DNA from: Drechmeria coniospora
Taxonomy: Eukaryota > Ascomycota > Sordariomycetes > Hypocreales > Ophiocordycipitaceae
Assembly (NCBI RefSeq): GCF_001625195.1
Contig: NC_054389.1
Coordinates: 248,001-312,000, forward strand
Length of the DNA stretch: 64,000 bases
Direction of reading: 5' to 3'
The notes under the pieces are model-generated. The model saw only the letters and a program-made list of their open reading frames with translations, was not told the origin of the DNA and searched no databases. Every line of letters begins with the position of its first letter. Position 1 is the first letter of the stretch. Below, piece after piece: positions 44,125 to 56,495 of the stretch. The position numbers were made by a program, and so were the translations under genes.

Positions 44125-45524
44125 TCACGGCTGGCTGGAGCCTGCGTTGTAACGGCTGCGGAAGGCGCCGCTGATGCTGAAGCGGCTGCTGGCTCCGCGC
44201 TTCATATGGCTCGCCAGTGCTTCTTCCAGGGCTGACTGCGTGACGGATGCATCTAAGGCTTGCTTGTCAGCCATGAACCGAGAGGACCGCCGAGGGACGT
44301 ACCGTCAAGGTCGCTGAAGCTGCTGCCCATGCTCGGCGTGCCGTCGCTTCCCGAGCGGGAGTTGGCCTTGGCTTTGCCGCCGGCCGCGAGCTCGGCGGTG
44401 CGTCGAGGCGACAGGGGGCCCGCACCCTTGAGGTCACGCGACTTGCCGGGCCTCTGGAGGATGGGCACCGAGCTCGCCGAGGAGTCGGATGTTTGCGACT
44501 CGAGCACCGGCTGCTTCGGGCCACGCTGTGCCGGCCTGCCGTCGCCCTTGAGCGTCGACGCCAAGTCCTGGGCCGACGACACTTGGTTCGACTGGCTCGG
44601 GTACGGCTGGAAGGCCGGTTCGGACTCGTCACCATCCTCCTCCTCGTACGGCTCGGCCACCTCCTGCGGCTGCTGCTGAAAGCGAGGGGGTCGGCGAATG
44701 ATGCGAGAGTTGGCCGGGCTCGACTCGTCCTCGTCCGACGACACCGTCGAGTTGGACTCGGCAGGACCTAGAGACGCGGAGCCTTCCTCTGCCGCCAGTG
44801 GAGGGGACTTGACGGTGGGCGAGGCGACGGAGAGGGACGACAGCCGCCGCCGACGCTGCTCGGTGCCGTCGGCGCGACCGCCAGCCGGCAGCCTCGGCGA
44901 GGATCCGGCGGCATCCTTGACGGCGGCGGCGTTGGTGCCGGCCGACGTATTCCGGGAGGCCATGGGTCTCGAAGAGCCGGCGAGCGGCGTGCCGCTGTCG
45001 TGCAGGGGATTCGATGCGTCTCGACGGACGGACAAGGCTGACGACGCTCGTTCGCCCGGATTCGGCGACGACGAGGGGCCCTTTGCCGCCGCCGTGGCCT
45101 TGCGCACCTGGGCACGGACTTGGGACGCATGCCTCTCCGTCAGAAAATCGACTTGCTGGAGGAGAAAGTCGACGGGAACATCGAATTGTTCGGCCCTGCG
45201 GCAATCAGCAAGCGTCTCGTCGGCGGCGGCGTGGTGCGGGCCAACACTTGATTCCCTGCGAAGCCATCAGCAAAGGCTGCCTCACGGGCGAGCGGTGGGA
45301 GAAGGAATGGAGTAACCCACAGTCTATCTCCGTCTGTGCAGCCTCCGAGAGGATCTTCCAGAGAGCGTCATCCTTGCCCGAGTCCCAGTGCACCTGGAAC
45401 GGCGGTCAGCGATGATGAAGCAGTCACCGGGCGGTGAAGCATGGATACGTGCCTGCGGCGGGTCGATGAATTCGCCACGAGGGACGGGCACTCGAACAAA
45501 TACCGTATAGATGTGCTCGTTCAT
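44125..45524 (-). CDS. ATG29: Autophagy-related protein Atg29
   Basis: Four minus-strand exons: 45524-45453, 45393-45317, 45195-44303, 44252-44125; 389 residues. The N-terminal domain holds the family signature: YTVFVRVPVPRGEFIDPPQ joined to VHWDSGKDDALWKILSEA, then FDVPVDFLLQQVDFLTERHASQVRAQVRK. The remainder is long, Ser/Pro-rich and disordered, ending in a conserved-looking helix (SALEEALASHMKRGASSRFSISGAFRSR). Atg29 forms the Atg17-Atg29-Atg31 scaffold that starts autophagosome formation. Intron 1 (45452-45394) must start with GC (CAG then GCACGT) to join PPQ to VHW; intron 2 has a weak GTTACT donor. Confidence 0.93.
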
Positions 45525-46483
45525 GGCTTCTTGGGGTCGTCGTTGACAGATTCCATGCAGGAGGGAGTTTCAGCCAGCTCTGACGAATGCCCCTCGAGAC
45601 GCCCAAGAGATTCAGCTGCTGGGACTATCGATAAGCGACCCATTCTGGATTAGCGTGCTGCGTCATCGGCGGGCGAACACCAGGATTCCCATCCAACAAT
45701 GCACATCAATGCAATCATAATAGGTTGGTTAAATGTGTATTAAATGTAGAATTAACTATAGTATTAAATGTAGTATAAGATTGAGACCCAGTAGCACAAG
45801 AAGTAAAAATTGGCCAGAAGCTATTTTCTGTATCGATCATACAAGTACTGTACTTGTACGTGTAAGTAAGTATGTGCGGCAAAGAATTTGGTGGAACCAG
45901 ATAGTACCACATCAATATACAGTGCACACAAATATATGCACTGTATCCACATATAATATTAAAACTATTCGTACAGTGTGAAAATTCTCAGCCCACACAG
46001 TCTGGCGGTCCAGGGTAAGTGATCGACCTGGAGCCCTCGCTCGCCACCAAAGTAAGCACACAATATTGCATCATCGATGATGGTGCTGCACGACTGCGGC
46101 TGGTGGGGTTCAAGGACAACCATGCAATTCGACCTTCCTTATTGAGGCAATATTATGCGTTGCCCCGGTTCAATGGACCCCCACATCATGGTGTTGGAGA
46201 TGATGCCGAAAGGATGCCGATAACGTCTCTTCCCTGCCTCTCCCACACCGCTCGACAGATTCATCTTGGAAAAATCATCTTGGAAAACCCGTCTGGGAGA
46301 AATCGTCTTGGAAAAATCATCCTTTTGAAAGCACCCTTCCCCTCGCCGAGGTTGCTCACAGGCGTACCGAAGCTAGCTTCCTCGGCTCTCCTCCGACCTG
46401 GACGACGACGCTGACCCGTCCCGTACGGCGTGCCGTCTTGTTGTGCTGCAACGCGTTTGGCAGAAGCCTGGATCGACTGTGTC
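45525..46483. other. AT-rich intergenic region
   Basis: Divergent spacer between ATG29 and the DUF255 gene. AT-rich from about 45700 to 46000. A small repeat (cttggaaaaatcatc/ctgggagaaatcgt) lies at 46264-46325. No gene seen. Confidence 0.6.
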
Positions 46484-48817
46484 ATGGTCCGATCGGAGAT
46501 CACAGCCTCGGCTGCCACCCACCGCCCCGTGCCGGCCGAGGGAGGAATCGGAGGAGAGGCGAGCCCGTTGCCTCCTCTGCAGAATCGTGTCGGCTCCAGC
46601 CAAAGCCCCTTCGTGCGGAGTGCCCAGGGCAGCTCGGTCAAGTGGCAGCTCCTCGACGACGAGAGCGTCGAGCGTGCGAAGAGGGAGAACAAGCTCATCT
46701 TCATCCATGTCGGATACAAGGCCTGCCATTGTACGTCCCCCCTCCCCTGCCGTTGCGTGTCATGGGCACGCACGCCGCGAGTGCTCCGCTCAGGAGATAG
46801 TCTGTCGTCTCATGGACGTCGAGTCCTTTTCCAATCCCGAATGCGCGGCCGCGCTGAACGAGTCATTCGTGCCCATCATCATCGACCGTGACGAGCGCCC
46901 GGATGTCGACACCATCTACATGAACTACGTGCAAGCCGTGAGCAACGTCGGCGGGTGGCCGCTGAACCTCTTCGTCACGCCCAACCTCGAGCCTGTCTTT
47001 GGCGGCACGTACTGGCCTGGACCCGGCACCACGCGACGGACCGGCGCCGACGGCGAGGACGAGTCTCCCGACTTTCTCACCATTCTTCGCAAGGTTGGTG
47101 ATATCTGGCGGGACCAGGAGTCGAGGTGCCGGAAGGAGGCGACCGAGGTCCTGAGCCAGCTGCGCGAATTCGCCGCCGAAGGCACCTTGGGAACCCGCGG
47201 CATCACGTCCCAGCAAATGCTGGCGCCCACGGGATGGGCGGCCATGCCGTCTGCCAAGTCTGCCGAGACGAGGGAGAGCAAGGATGCGGACGTGGCCAGC
47301 GAGCTGGATTTGGATCAGCTCGAGGAGGCCTACACCCACATCGCCGGTACCTTTGACCCCGTGTACGGAGGGTTTGGTCTCGCGCCCAAGTTCCTGACGC
47401 CCTCGAGGTTGAAGTTTCTGCTTCAGCTGGCCACCTTTCCCGACGCCGTGCAGGACGTCGTCGGGGAGGCGGAATGCAAACATGCCGCGGACATGGCCGT
47501 CGTTACCCTGCGCAAGATTCGCGACGGCGCCCTGCACGACCACGTTGGCCGATCTGGTTTTTCTCGCTGCTCCGTCACTTCCGACTGGAACATTCCCAAT
47601 TTCGAGAAGCTCGTCGTCGACAACGCTCTACTGCTCACATTGTACCTTGACGCGTGGCGCCTCGCCGGCGCCTCGGCCGACGGCGAGTTTTACGACACCA
47701 TCATCGAGCTGGCCGAGTGTTTGACCTCGCCTCCCATCGTCTTGCCGGCCGGCGGCCTGGCGACCAGCGAAGCGGCCGATTCTCTCAGGAGGCGAGACGA
47801 TAGAGACAAGAGAGAGGGAGCCTACTACCTGTGGACACGACGTGAATTCGACTCGGTTCTCGACGCCGCCGACAAGAGCGTCAGCCCCGTCGTGGCGGTG
47901 CTCTGGGATGTTCGAGACGACGGAAACGTCGAGGAGGACCATGATCCCAACGATGACTTCATCAACCAAAACATCTTGCGAGTAGTCAGGTCTCCCCAAG
48001 AGCTCGGCAAACAATTCGGCATTCCTGTCGAGACGGTGGAAAGGTACATCTCCGTGGCCAAGAGGGAGCTCAGGGCCAGGAGGGAAGGGGAGCGCCCGGC
48101 ACCGGAGCTGGACGACAAGATCGTCGCGGGCTGGAACGGTCTCGCCGTCTCGGCGCTGGCCCAGACGGCCACGGCCCTGAAGGAGCTCAACCCTCGGCAA
48201 GCCGACAAATGTCTCGGGACCGCCACGGCGGCGGTTGCCTTTATCAAGAAGCACCTATGGGACGACGCCGCTCGCGTCCTCTACAGGATATGGAAGGATG
48301 AGAGGGCCACCGAGGGGTTCGCCGACGACTATGCATACCTCATCGGCGGTCTCCTCGACCTACACGAAGCCACCGGCGACGCGAGCCTCGTCGATTTCGC
48401 CGACGCTCTCCAAAGTACGATGCCCGCTGCCCGTTGCCCGTTGCCCGTTGCCTCGTCGCTCCCGCTAACAAGGCGTTTGCCGCAGGGACGCAAATCAAAC
48501 TCTTCCACGACCCGACCGTCGGCGCGTTCTACTCTACCACGACCTCCTCTCCCCACACGATCCTTCGGCTAAAGGACGGCATGGACACGTCCCTACCCTC
48601 CACCAACGGCGTTTCCGCGTCGAACCTCTTCCGTCTAGGCGCCCTGCGCAACGACGAGGACTATTCGTCGCTCGCCCGCGGCACCGTCGACGCGTTCGAG
48701 GCGGAGATGCTGCAACACCCCTGGCTCTTCCCGGCGCTGCTGGCGAATGTCGTGACGGCGCGGCTAGGGTTCGGCGGAGCGCCGGTGCGTGTCAAGGCGC
48801 CCGCGGAAAAGGCGTAG
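46484..48817 (+). CDS. DUF255 / thioredoxin-fold protein (SPATA20/YyaL type)
   Basis: Three exons: 46484-46730, 46801-48414, 48486-48817; 730 residues, usual for the family. The N-terminal thioredoxin-like domain has IFIHVGYKACHFC (CxxC built across intron 1, using the TAG acceptor at 46800), then LMDVESFSNPECAAALNESFVPIIIDRDERPDVDTIYMNY and GGWPLNLFVTPNLEPVFGGTYW. The C-terminal part is an (alpha/alpha)6-barrel-like region (GGFGLAPKFLTPSRL, YYLWTRREFD, DKIVAGWNGLAVSALA, FADDYAYLIGGLLDL). The biochemical role of the family is poorly known; human SPATA20 is the named relative. Intron 2 contains four gcccgtt repeats. The start is the first ATG giving the conserved N terminus; the first 50 residues are variable. 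Confidence 0.9.
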
Positions 48818-49012
48818 ACGGATGGACACGGGGACGGGCAGCACGCCTGCCGATGGCACTTGGCATTACATGTCCCGCCATCCCAAACCAATAAAGGCAC
48901 TTCACGATGTTGGTGATGGAGGCTCTCGTTCTCAGGGGTATCTACCTGTCTGTGCGCTGCCGGTATTGTCCGTCCATGGTATGTCGTTGCCCATGGTCAC
49001 GACCGCGCCGCC
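48818..49012. other. Short convergent spacer
   Basis: Only 195 bp separate the DUF255 stop from the dynein gene stop on the other strand; the 3' UTRs probably overlap. Confidence 0.6.
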
Positions 49013-50873
49013 CTAGCGCGGGCCATCTGTCGATGCGGTCGTCCTGTTCATCAAACCGCTAAAGAAGCTCTGCAGCTGCTCGTTGTCGTAGTCCTTGGCC
49101 ATGTTGCTGGCGGGATCCTCATCCTCCAAGTCGCCAGCCTCGGGCGAGCCGATGTGCGCGTTGCGGTCCTACTGGTGTCAGCCGGACGCTCTGGCGTTTT
49201 GCCGGGGCCGAGTCGGGACGTACCTTGAGACGCTGCAGCATGTCGTCGGCATCGACCTGTATGCCGCCCATGTTGAACTGCACGGGACCGATGTGGTCGT
49301 TGACGCTCTTCTCCTGAGGGAAATCCAACCTTGTGGTCGCAGCCGACGGCGCCGCATTTCCGCTGTCGGGCATCTTGGCCTTGAAGGCTTCGAGAATCTT
49401 GAGCTGACGTTCCAGAAAGACCTGGGGGCTCTCGCTGTCGACCGCAACGGCGGCACCGTCGCCCATGGCACTCTCGACGACGGCCAGGCCGCCGCTGTTG
49501 GGGTCGCGACACCACGATTCGTACTGCACGATGGAGCTGGGCGCGCGCGACGAAGCCGGCTGCTGACCCTCCTCGGCACCCTCGTGGTCCTCGGCGGTGG
49601 GAGGTTCGGAGCCGCGCGGCAGCTGTATGTCCTCCTCCCACCCGGCCGAGACGAGCTCGGCGTCAAAGGTGCCGCCCAGAATGCGAATCTTGCTCCAAGA
49701 GTCCCAGTTGGGGGCCACGACGATCTTGTCGCGATCGATGACGTTGTGCTTGAGCGGCTGTCGCTTCAGCAGAGAGGTCACGCCGAGGGTCGAGTGGATG
49801 AGGAGGGGGAGCTGGGAGGGAGTGTTTTGCGACGTGTAGATGAGGGAAGCGCCGTCTGGGGATGGTCAGCACCGAGGCGGCGGAAGCGGCGGCGGGAGCG
49901 GAGGGGGGGATGGGCTCACGTCGAAGCAGGACGGTCCGGAGATACTGCAGAACCGTGTCGAAATCGGGCTCCTTCCACCCCTGGTTCTTTTCCAAAAACT
50001 CCATCTTCTGGGCCTGCCGTCTGTCAGCAGGAGGCCCGGAACCGACGGCGACGGACGGCGACTCGCATTCTGGCAGACGACACACAGGGGCAGGCCCATC
50101 GGCTCCGACCACTCGCCGGGCCCAAGCGGCAAGAGGCCATCCCCGTCAGGGCTCGAGCCCGTGGCTGAGGGGGTTCCGTCGAGGTTGGTGGCCGACCCTC
50201 CCCGGCCTCTCTCCTTCCAGGCGGCCATGACGCCCTCCATCTCACCGCGGACTTCGGCGCCGACGTGGCTGACCACTTCCTCGAGCATCTGGATCCAGGT
50301 CCATATTTGCCGAAGCCACTGGTGTGGTTGCGACCAGTCGAGGAGTATGACGAGCGCCATGTGACGCACGCTTTCGGCCGTGAGGAGAGGAGATACGAGG
50401 GAGGCGAATTCGGCCGAGGGCCGCGAGAGGAGGTAGAGCGAGACTCGGGCCAGGGTGTCTGGACGCTGGCATCAGCAAGGCCGGCGACGACCCGCCACCG
50501 GGAGGCACGCACGCACCGTCTTGGTCGGCGTCGAGGACGTCGTAATACGTGTAGCCCAGAGCAAAGCTGTTGGCGACGGGCGGCGTCGTCTGCCAGTCCA
50601 GGCCGCGTCGGGATTCGGTCGCCGACAAGGACTCGACAAAGTCTCGCTGCAGTTCGGGCGAGCCACCTGCGATTGCCACGCGTCAGCGAACGTCGTTTGA
50701 GAGGAGGGACGGCACGAGGACGGACCGAGGACCAGGAGACTCTTCTCGGGAAGCTTCTTGCCGCTCGAGGCCGACTCCAGCATCGACGTCCACAGGTTCT
50801 GCTGCTCGCCCCCGCCATCCATGTCGCCGGATCGCGTCCCGGGCGTCGACAGCCGCGGGTTTCCGGCCGCCAT
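49013..50873 (-). CDS. Cytoplasmic dynein 1 light intermediate chain
   Basis: Six minus-strand exons: 50873-50726, 50666-50517, 50458-50067, 50013-49920, 49855-49224, 49168-49013; 523 residues. Features of fungal DLIC: NLWTSMLESASSGKKLPEKSLLVLGGSPELQRDF, ANSFALGYTYYDVLDADQDDTLARVSLYLLS, LVILLDWSQPHQWLRQIWTWI, GLPLCVVCQNAQKMEFLEKNQGW, FDTVLQYLRTVLLRHGASLIYTS and VIDRDKIVVAPNWDSWSKIRIL. The usual P-loop GxxxxGK[ST] is not present (LGGSPELQRD). The C-terminal end (NEQLQSFFSGLMNR) is a short helix of the type that binds adaptors in other DLICs. It links dynein heavy chain to cargo adaptors for minus-end transport. Intron 3 (50066-50014) fits only with a GC donor (AAT then GCGAGT). Confidence 0.93.
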
Positions 50874-51650
50874 GGCACGGTATGAAGCGGAGGTTTACGC
50901 CGGGTAGACGGAAGGCTGTTCGATGAGCGGCTGGGACGCGTTCGTATGTTCGTCACAAGACAACGCGTTTCGGTCTGTCCTAGGACCTCTTGCAACTACA
51001 TCAGCCAGGTTGGGCCGGGATTCACCAAGTCTGTTCCGCCAGTTTCTTCGCCGGGATGGTTCTCTGTCGCGGCCGAGTTACGGGATATCACGAATAGAGT
51101 GCGTACAGGACATGTGCAAGGAGTGAGGTGTGTTGCAAACGAAGCACGGCGATGCATCCATACATGGCCAGCTAGCTGGTTCGCTGGCTCGCTGGTTCGC
51201 TATTTTGATTTCCCGTGCCGCTGCCATGGGGAGCTGCTTCTGATTGCTCGAATCAGCTGTCACGTGACTCCCTGTGGGCCTCGCACAACAGAATGGATTA
51301 CGACGCAATTACGGAGCAAATGCTCCGTACAGTGCAATTAGTTTGTGCTATTCGTACTTGTCTGTCACTGGGATTGTGCAAACAAAAGAAAGTACATGCA
51401 CTTACTGTACTGTAACATGCAGGTACAGCAAACACGGCGCAAACACGGTGCTGCACGGCGTATTTTGTACAGTTTGAAAGTACAGCTACAGTGGCTACAG
51501 TACGGTGTCAGGTACAGCATTTTCACCCCATCGGCTCCATCTGCTGTTAATGACGAAAAACCTGAAAAGGAACATCTCAGCGTGAGCTCGAATCTGATCA
51601 GACTCCCTCGACATCCATCTATTCCGACAACCGTTATGCTTCCATTGTAT

Positions 51651-51992
51651 CTTTCAAGGCCTCCCTCGCCCGTAACGCAGTTGTGTTGCATTCATGCAAG
51701 TCCGAAGAGCGTTGCAGATGCAGGCGTTGAGAACAGTGGTCGCTGCCCGCCCATCTACGATATCCTGTCGAATGACGTCGAATGAAGCCTATAATCTCGA
51801 ACGACGCCGAATGAAGCCTAAATCTCTCAACCTTTCGAGGCCTCGCCCGTGACGTAGTTGTATTGCATTTATGCAAGTCCGAGGAGCGTTGCAAATGCAG
51901 GGGTTAATAACATTGGTCGCTGCCCGCCCATCTACGATATCCTGTCCAACGACGCTGAATGAAGCTTATAATCTCGAACGACGCCGAATGAA
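51651..51992. repeat. Two-copy direct repeat, period about 181 bp
   Basis: Copy 1 from 51651, copy 2 from 51832. Shared: gcaagtccga.gagcgttgca, ggtcgctgcccgcccatcta and cgatatcctgtc. Most differences are C/T or G/A (gcagatgcag versus gcaaatgcag, attcatg versus atttatg). Each copy ends in the units that make the 29-bp array. Confidence 0.88.
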
Positions 51993-52212
51993 GTCTATTA
52001 TCTCGAACGACGCCGAATGAAGTCTATTATCTCGAACGACGCCGAATGAAGCCTGTTATCTCGAACGACGCCGAATGAAGTCTATTATCTCGAACGACGC
52101 CGAATGAAGTCTATTATCTCGAACGACGCCGAATGAAGCCTATAGTCTCGAACGACGCCGAATGAAGCCTGTTATCTCGAACGACGCCGAATGAAGCCTA
52201 TAATCTCTCAAC
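51950..52212. repeat. 29-bp minisatellite, about nine copies
   Basis: Unit tctcgaacgacgccgaatga plus agtctatta, spacing 29 bp (ctcgaacg at 52031 and 52060). Variants agcctgtta and agcctatag also occur. Confidence 0.95.
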
Positions 52213-52608
52213 TGCACAACCATCCTCATCCTACGCGACCATTTTTCCATCCAGCAACAAGTACCGAGTACAATGGCCCAATGTACCGAGAACTGCATTT
52301 TCTTGCACTCAACTGGCCCTCTCCGTTGGAGTGGTGCGGTGCCTGAACTGCCACCAAACCACTCGTCTGCTAGGGATCATGGCCTCTGGAACACGCAACG
52401 CGCAGCAACCCATCGAGCCGGATGCCATCACCAAGCGATTGCATTCAACGTGGCATGCGGAGGCCCGAGTGCGCAACCTTGACTGCGTACAGCTATGTGG
52501 GTCATCGGCATCTTGGCATCAGCCATGATGAATCGTGCTCTTCCGAACCGTCAACTCCCGTTGATTCGAATGGTCTTTTTCACCCTGTTTTTATTCGACG
52601 AGAAGCAA

Positions 52609-54778
52609 CTATTGTGTGGATGCACGCTTGGCTGTCTGCCGATCCTTCACGCCGCCGTAGGCGCACTTGGCACCGTGAAAGGCAGCATCGGCCGCCGCCT
52701 TCCAAACCTCGGCGCCATCCCGCAGCATGGGCACCGTCCAGAAAAGGCGGCAGTCGGCGTGGCTGGTCAAGTACTGCGTCGGTACGCCATCCTCAATGTG
52801 CTCATCGAGGATCCAGTCGGCCGAGTTGACGGTCGCATAGGTCGACCGACGGAATGCAACGTCACTGAAGCGATCGAGGGCCGCGATATGCTCACCGTCT
52901 TTCGCTACCGCCTTCGCCCTCTGCACGGCTTCGTAGAGCGTATGCAAGGGGATGACGGGGCCGCCTTTGCCGCCGCCCGAACCTTGCATCGGACCCAACT
53001 TTGGACGTCCACCCAGGACAATCGTCTTGACGCCGCCATGACGGCTGAGTTGCTCCGAGAAAAAGGCGCACGCACCGTTGCAGATGCCATCGTGGAGGAT
53101 GGCGATATTCTCGGGACGAAACCGCAACACGCCCGCGTTGGCCCGCGTCCCGTGGCCCGTGATCTCTATGCCGACGCCGTACTGCTTGTTGGTCGTGATG
53201 AGGGGGTCTTGAAGATCCCAGCGGTAGAGGGACGTGTAGGTCGTTTCTTTGATCACCTGGGACGAGAACTTGTCCTCAAACTTGGTAAACTTTCGACCGT
53301 GGACATCGACGCCGAAACGCCAATTGGTATACCAAAGACCCGAGTCCCACGCCACGTCCTTCTCCGGCGCTGCGAGGGGGTCGATGCCGGCCAGACGTTC
53401 GTCGAAGCTCCGAGCCAATGCCACAGCTCCACCACTCATCTTCTGGCGGAGATTATAGTCCACATGGATATGCGGTATCAGTTGCCGGAGCAAGTCGATA
53501 GCCTGGAGGAAGATGCCGCCAGGATTGTATTGGACGTCGATGACCAACTTCGTCTTGCCAGCCGCTGCGGCCATTTCCAAGAAGCGGGAGCATACCGATT
53601 GAAATTCGGCAGTGCTATTGCCGACGAAACTGCTGAGGGCAAGAACCGCGACGTGATCCAGTCCGGTCCCGTTGAGGTAGTAGCCGGAAACGACAAGATC
53701 GGAGGTGGCGATGACGGGCTCGGGATATTTGAAGAAACGGCCATCCTTGGCGGCGAACAGAGGAGGAGTATCGTAAATATACGGGTGTTTCGGAGCTGGA
53801 CGCGCCGTGTGCTGGCCACCCGGAACACAAAACATGGCGAAGACGGCAGCTCCATCCCTGAGTTGACTCCAATCACCTCGAAGTCTGGCCACGTTGTTGA
53901 CGGTGACGGTAGTCCCGTTGTCATAGGTATAACTCGTGGTTGGACCCGGATAAGCAAGGCCTATGTTTCCACCGCGGTGAAAACTTCCCTTGATCCCGAA
54001 CCTGCTGTTCGCCGACCGCTGCATAAACATGGAGTTGTAGCCGGCGTCGACGTCGCTCCACTCGGTACCCTTTGCGGCGACCGATTCGATGAAGCTGGCG
54101 GCATCGACACCGTTGATGGCGATAATGACGGGCGCCTTCACCGGGTCCTCCACAACGTCCTCTACTCGGGGGGCGAAGCGAGGCAGATTAGCGACGACAT
54201 GATGCCATCGGAGCCGGACGCGTCCAGGGGAACGTACCATATCGCTTGATGACGGGCAGCGAGGATCCGTCGTCGCTGACGGACACCAAGAAGTCGGTCC
54301 GGCCCCATGCCACCGGCAACGACAAGATGTCTGGGACATACTGGAATTGACTATCATGGCCGGGGGCAAAGACAGTCTCGAAAAGGTCCAGCTGAAAGGC
54401 GTACTCGCTGCGGTACTCTTTGCTCAAAACCTTGCCTTTCACCGAAGCAAGGCTGGCAAAAATATCGTGAGCGGGAAAGGGGTAGCCAGGAGGGGGGTTC
54501 GCCTTGTACGCCGTGTCAGACTGGAACTGGAGGTACGGCTCGAGCGCGTCGACGAGCTCGCGAGCGGCCTGCTCATCGAGAGGCACCGAGTTGAGGCAGT
54601 CGTACGCCAGGGCGGCCGGCACGCTTGCTACAAATTTGTCACCCGGCTTGCTCGAGGCCTTCTGCTCGATCCATGAGTCGCTGACGCTGGCGCAGGCATG
54701 GTTGGAGCGAACGACCGCCGCCGTTGCGCCAGCAGCGAGGAGCAGGCTGGTCGCGGCGGCAATACTGTACCGCATCAT
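52609..54778 (-). CDS. Secreted S41-family peptidase-like protein (UstP-like)
   Basis: Two minus-strand exons, 54778-54238 and 54161-52609, 697 residues. Signal peptide MMRYSIAAATSLLLAAGATA. The N-terminal domain has ACASVSDSW and YDCLNSVPLDEQAARELVDALEPYLQFQSD, typical of fungal S41 proteins related to UstP. The C-terminal protease-like core includes KTKLVIDVQYNPGGIFLQAIDLLRQL and ILHDGICNGACAFFSEQL. In relatives I recall, the second motif reads DGxCxSxCxxF; here the position before Ala-Cys is Gly (CNGAC), so the usual nucleophile Ser seems missing. Function is unknown. UstP itself belongs to a peptide-toxin cluster, but no cluster genes are nearby. The intron has a GTACGT donor and a TAG acceptor. 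Confidence 0.85.
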
Positions 54779-56097
54779 GCCTACTCGGAACACGGAATCG
54801 GATGTCGATGGAGGAGATTCACGACAGGACAAAGGCCGATCCGGTGCAGAAGTTGACTTGCGGCAGCCGTCCACGCCCGAGGCTTCTTATGTTTAAATGC
54901 CGGCATGCACCGAAGCTGCCCATCTTCATTTAATCCTCCGAGCTCTCGTATACACCTGTCTCGTATGAGTCCTGGCGTGGAGGATTCGTGATGCAGGAGT
55001 ACGCCCCCCACATTTGCAATCTCGCCGGCACTGGTGGGAATCCTACAAAGGAGTCATGGAATTTCCATTACCATCCTACGGCACTCAAGCGACGGGTGCT
55101 AAACCGGCACGGGCGATTTGCAATGCTTACTTGTACTAATAGTTCTCCGTACCTACACGCATACATGGCTTTCAAGACGATATAGCCGTGCCGCACCCCC
55201 AAGCAGGGGCTTCAGGGGTCTCGTCTCCGCCCCCCCTTGGCCTTCAGAAGGTCCCGCGACCTCGGCGCGTATGTACATTCGTGGGATATCACCAAGACGA
55301 AACCTTCATCTCGTTGCCCATTCCACCATCTAAACCTGCTGGACGTGCTCCGTTTTCCGCACTTGCAAGTAAATGTACACCTAGGCAGGCCTTTGGTCCT
55401 TGGCGACAGCACGCGCAGGTGTTAGAGGATGCATAGTGCCAGAGCCGTCATTGCGCCTCGGCATTGGATGCGGATATGTTCAGGGATGGAGTTCAGCATA
55501 CGGAGCAGCGGCACTTGAATCTTCCTCCAGCCACCCTGGTACTCGTTCGATTCCTGGCTGCCAAGGGGAGGCGAACTTGCAGATAATAGTGAGATCTGTA
55601 CTCCGTACGGAGTAGTATCATGGGGCATAACAGGGTCGCGAGCGGAGCCGGCCGACAAGGGTGCCCTGGTAATTACGTTGTGAACGTTACATGCGAAGGT
55701 CGTTTACGGAGCACTCGTCCGGAGATGGCGATGTGCATCTGCGCAATCCCTGATCGCGGGACCAGCGAAAAACTAGTTGGTCGTATTCGGCCATGATTGC
55801 ACCTACAGTATCACCCTGTACTCCGTACTCGTACTGTAGAACAATGGTTTTTCTTAGCATTCCGTACATGGGTGTTCCTTCATGGATATTCTCGTACGTG
55901 TCCGGCCTGTCCGTAATACACAAGCACTAGTAGCGGCAATACTCGGAACTGTCCAGAGTATTACTTGTACGGAGTATTGGTGCTGGTATCGTGATGAACT
56001 TCTTAACTCCTCCGTACTCGGCACATGCAAGCAAACGTACAACGATTGTTTCGTTCATGAAAGTTTACCCTACGGACGGACTGCACAAGTGCCTTGA

Positions 56098-56495
56098 AAT
56101 GTAGATGAACAGAAGAGTACAGAACATGAAAGGGTACATGCATACTTTACTTGAACTAGATGAATAGAAGAGTACAGAACATGAAAGTGTACATGCATAC
56201 TTCTTGTACTGTAGAAGAACAGAAGAGTACAGAACATGAAAGTGTACATGCATACTTTACTTGTACTAGATGAATAGAAGAGTACAGAATATGAAAGTGT
56301 ATATGCATACTTTACTTGAACTAGATGAATAGAAGAGTACAGAACATGAAAGTGTATATGCATACTTTACTTGTACTAGATGAATAGAAGAGTACAGAAC
56401 ATGAAAGTGTACATGCATACTTCTTGTACTGTAGATGAACAGAATAGTACAGAACATGAAAGTGTACATGCATACTTCTTGTACTGTAAGTAGAA
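56098..56495. repeat. 55-bp minisatellite, about seven copies
   Basis: The word agaagagtac recurs at 56166, 56221, 56276, 56331 and 56386, exactly 55 bp apart. Unit: gatgaatagaagagtacaga, then acatgaaagtgtacatgcat, then acttcttgtactgta or actttacttgtacta. Not a multiple of three. Two alternating tail variants suggest higher-order expansion. Confidence 0.96.

Larger units (their letters stand above)
50874..52608. other. Spacer with a large direct repeat and a 29-bp array
   Basis: No gene supported. AT-richer block with GTAC words around 51300-51520, then a direct repeat of about 180 bp and a 29-bp minisatellite. The rest (52210-52600) shows no coding structure. Confidence 0.6.

Noticed and set aside
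52495..54249. 584-residue + strand open frame opposite the S41 gene
   Set aside because: Antisense shadow without domains. The minus strand gives a signal peptide and S41 motifs with a proper intron.
52609..54778. Ustiloxin-like peptide cluster suggested by the UstP-like protein
   Set aside because: No repeated-core precursor, DUF3328 proteins or tyrosinase nearby. The DLN-repeat secreted protein is about 47 kb away and its repeat lacks a conserved core peptide between Kex2 sites.
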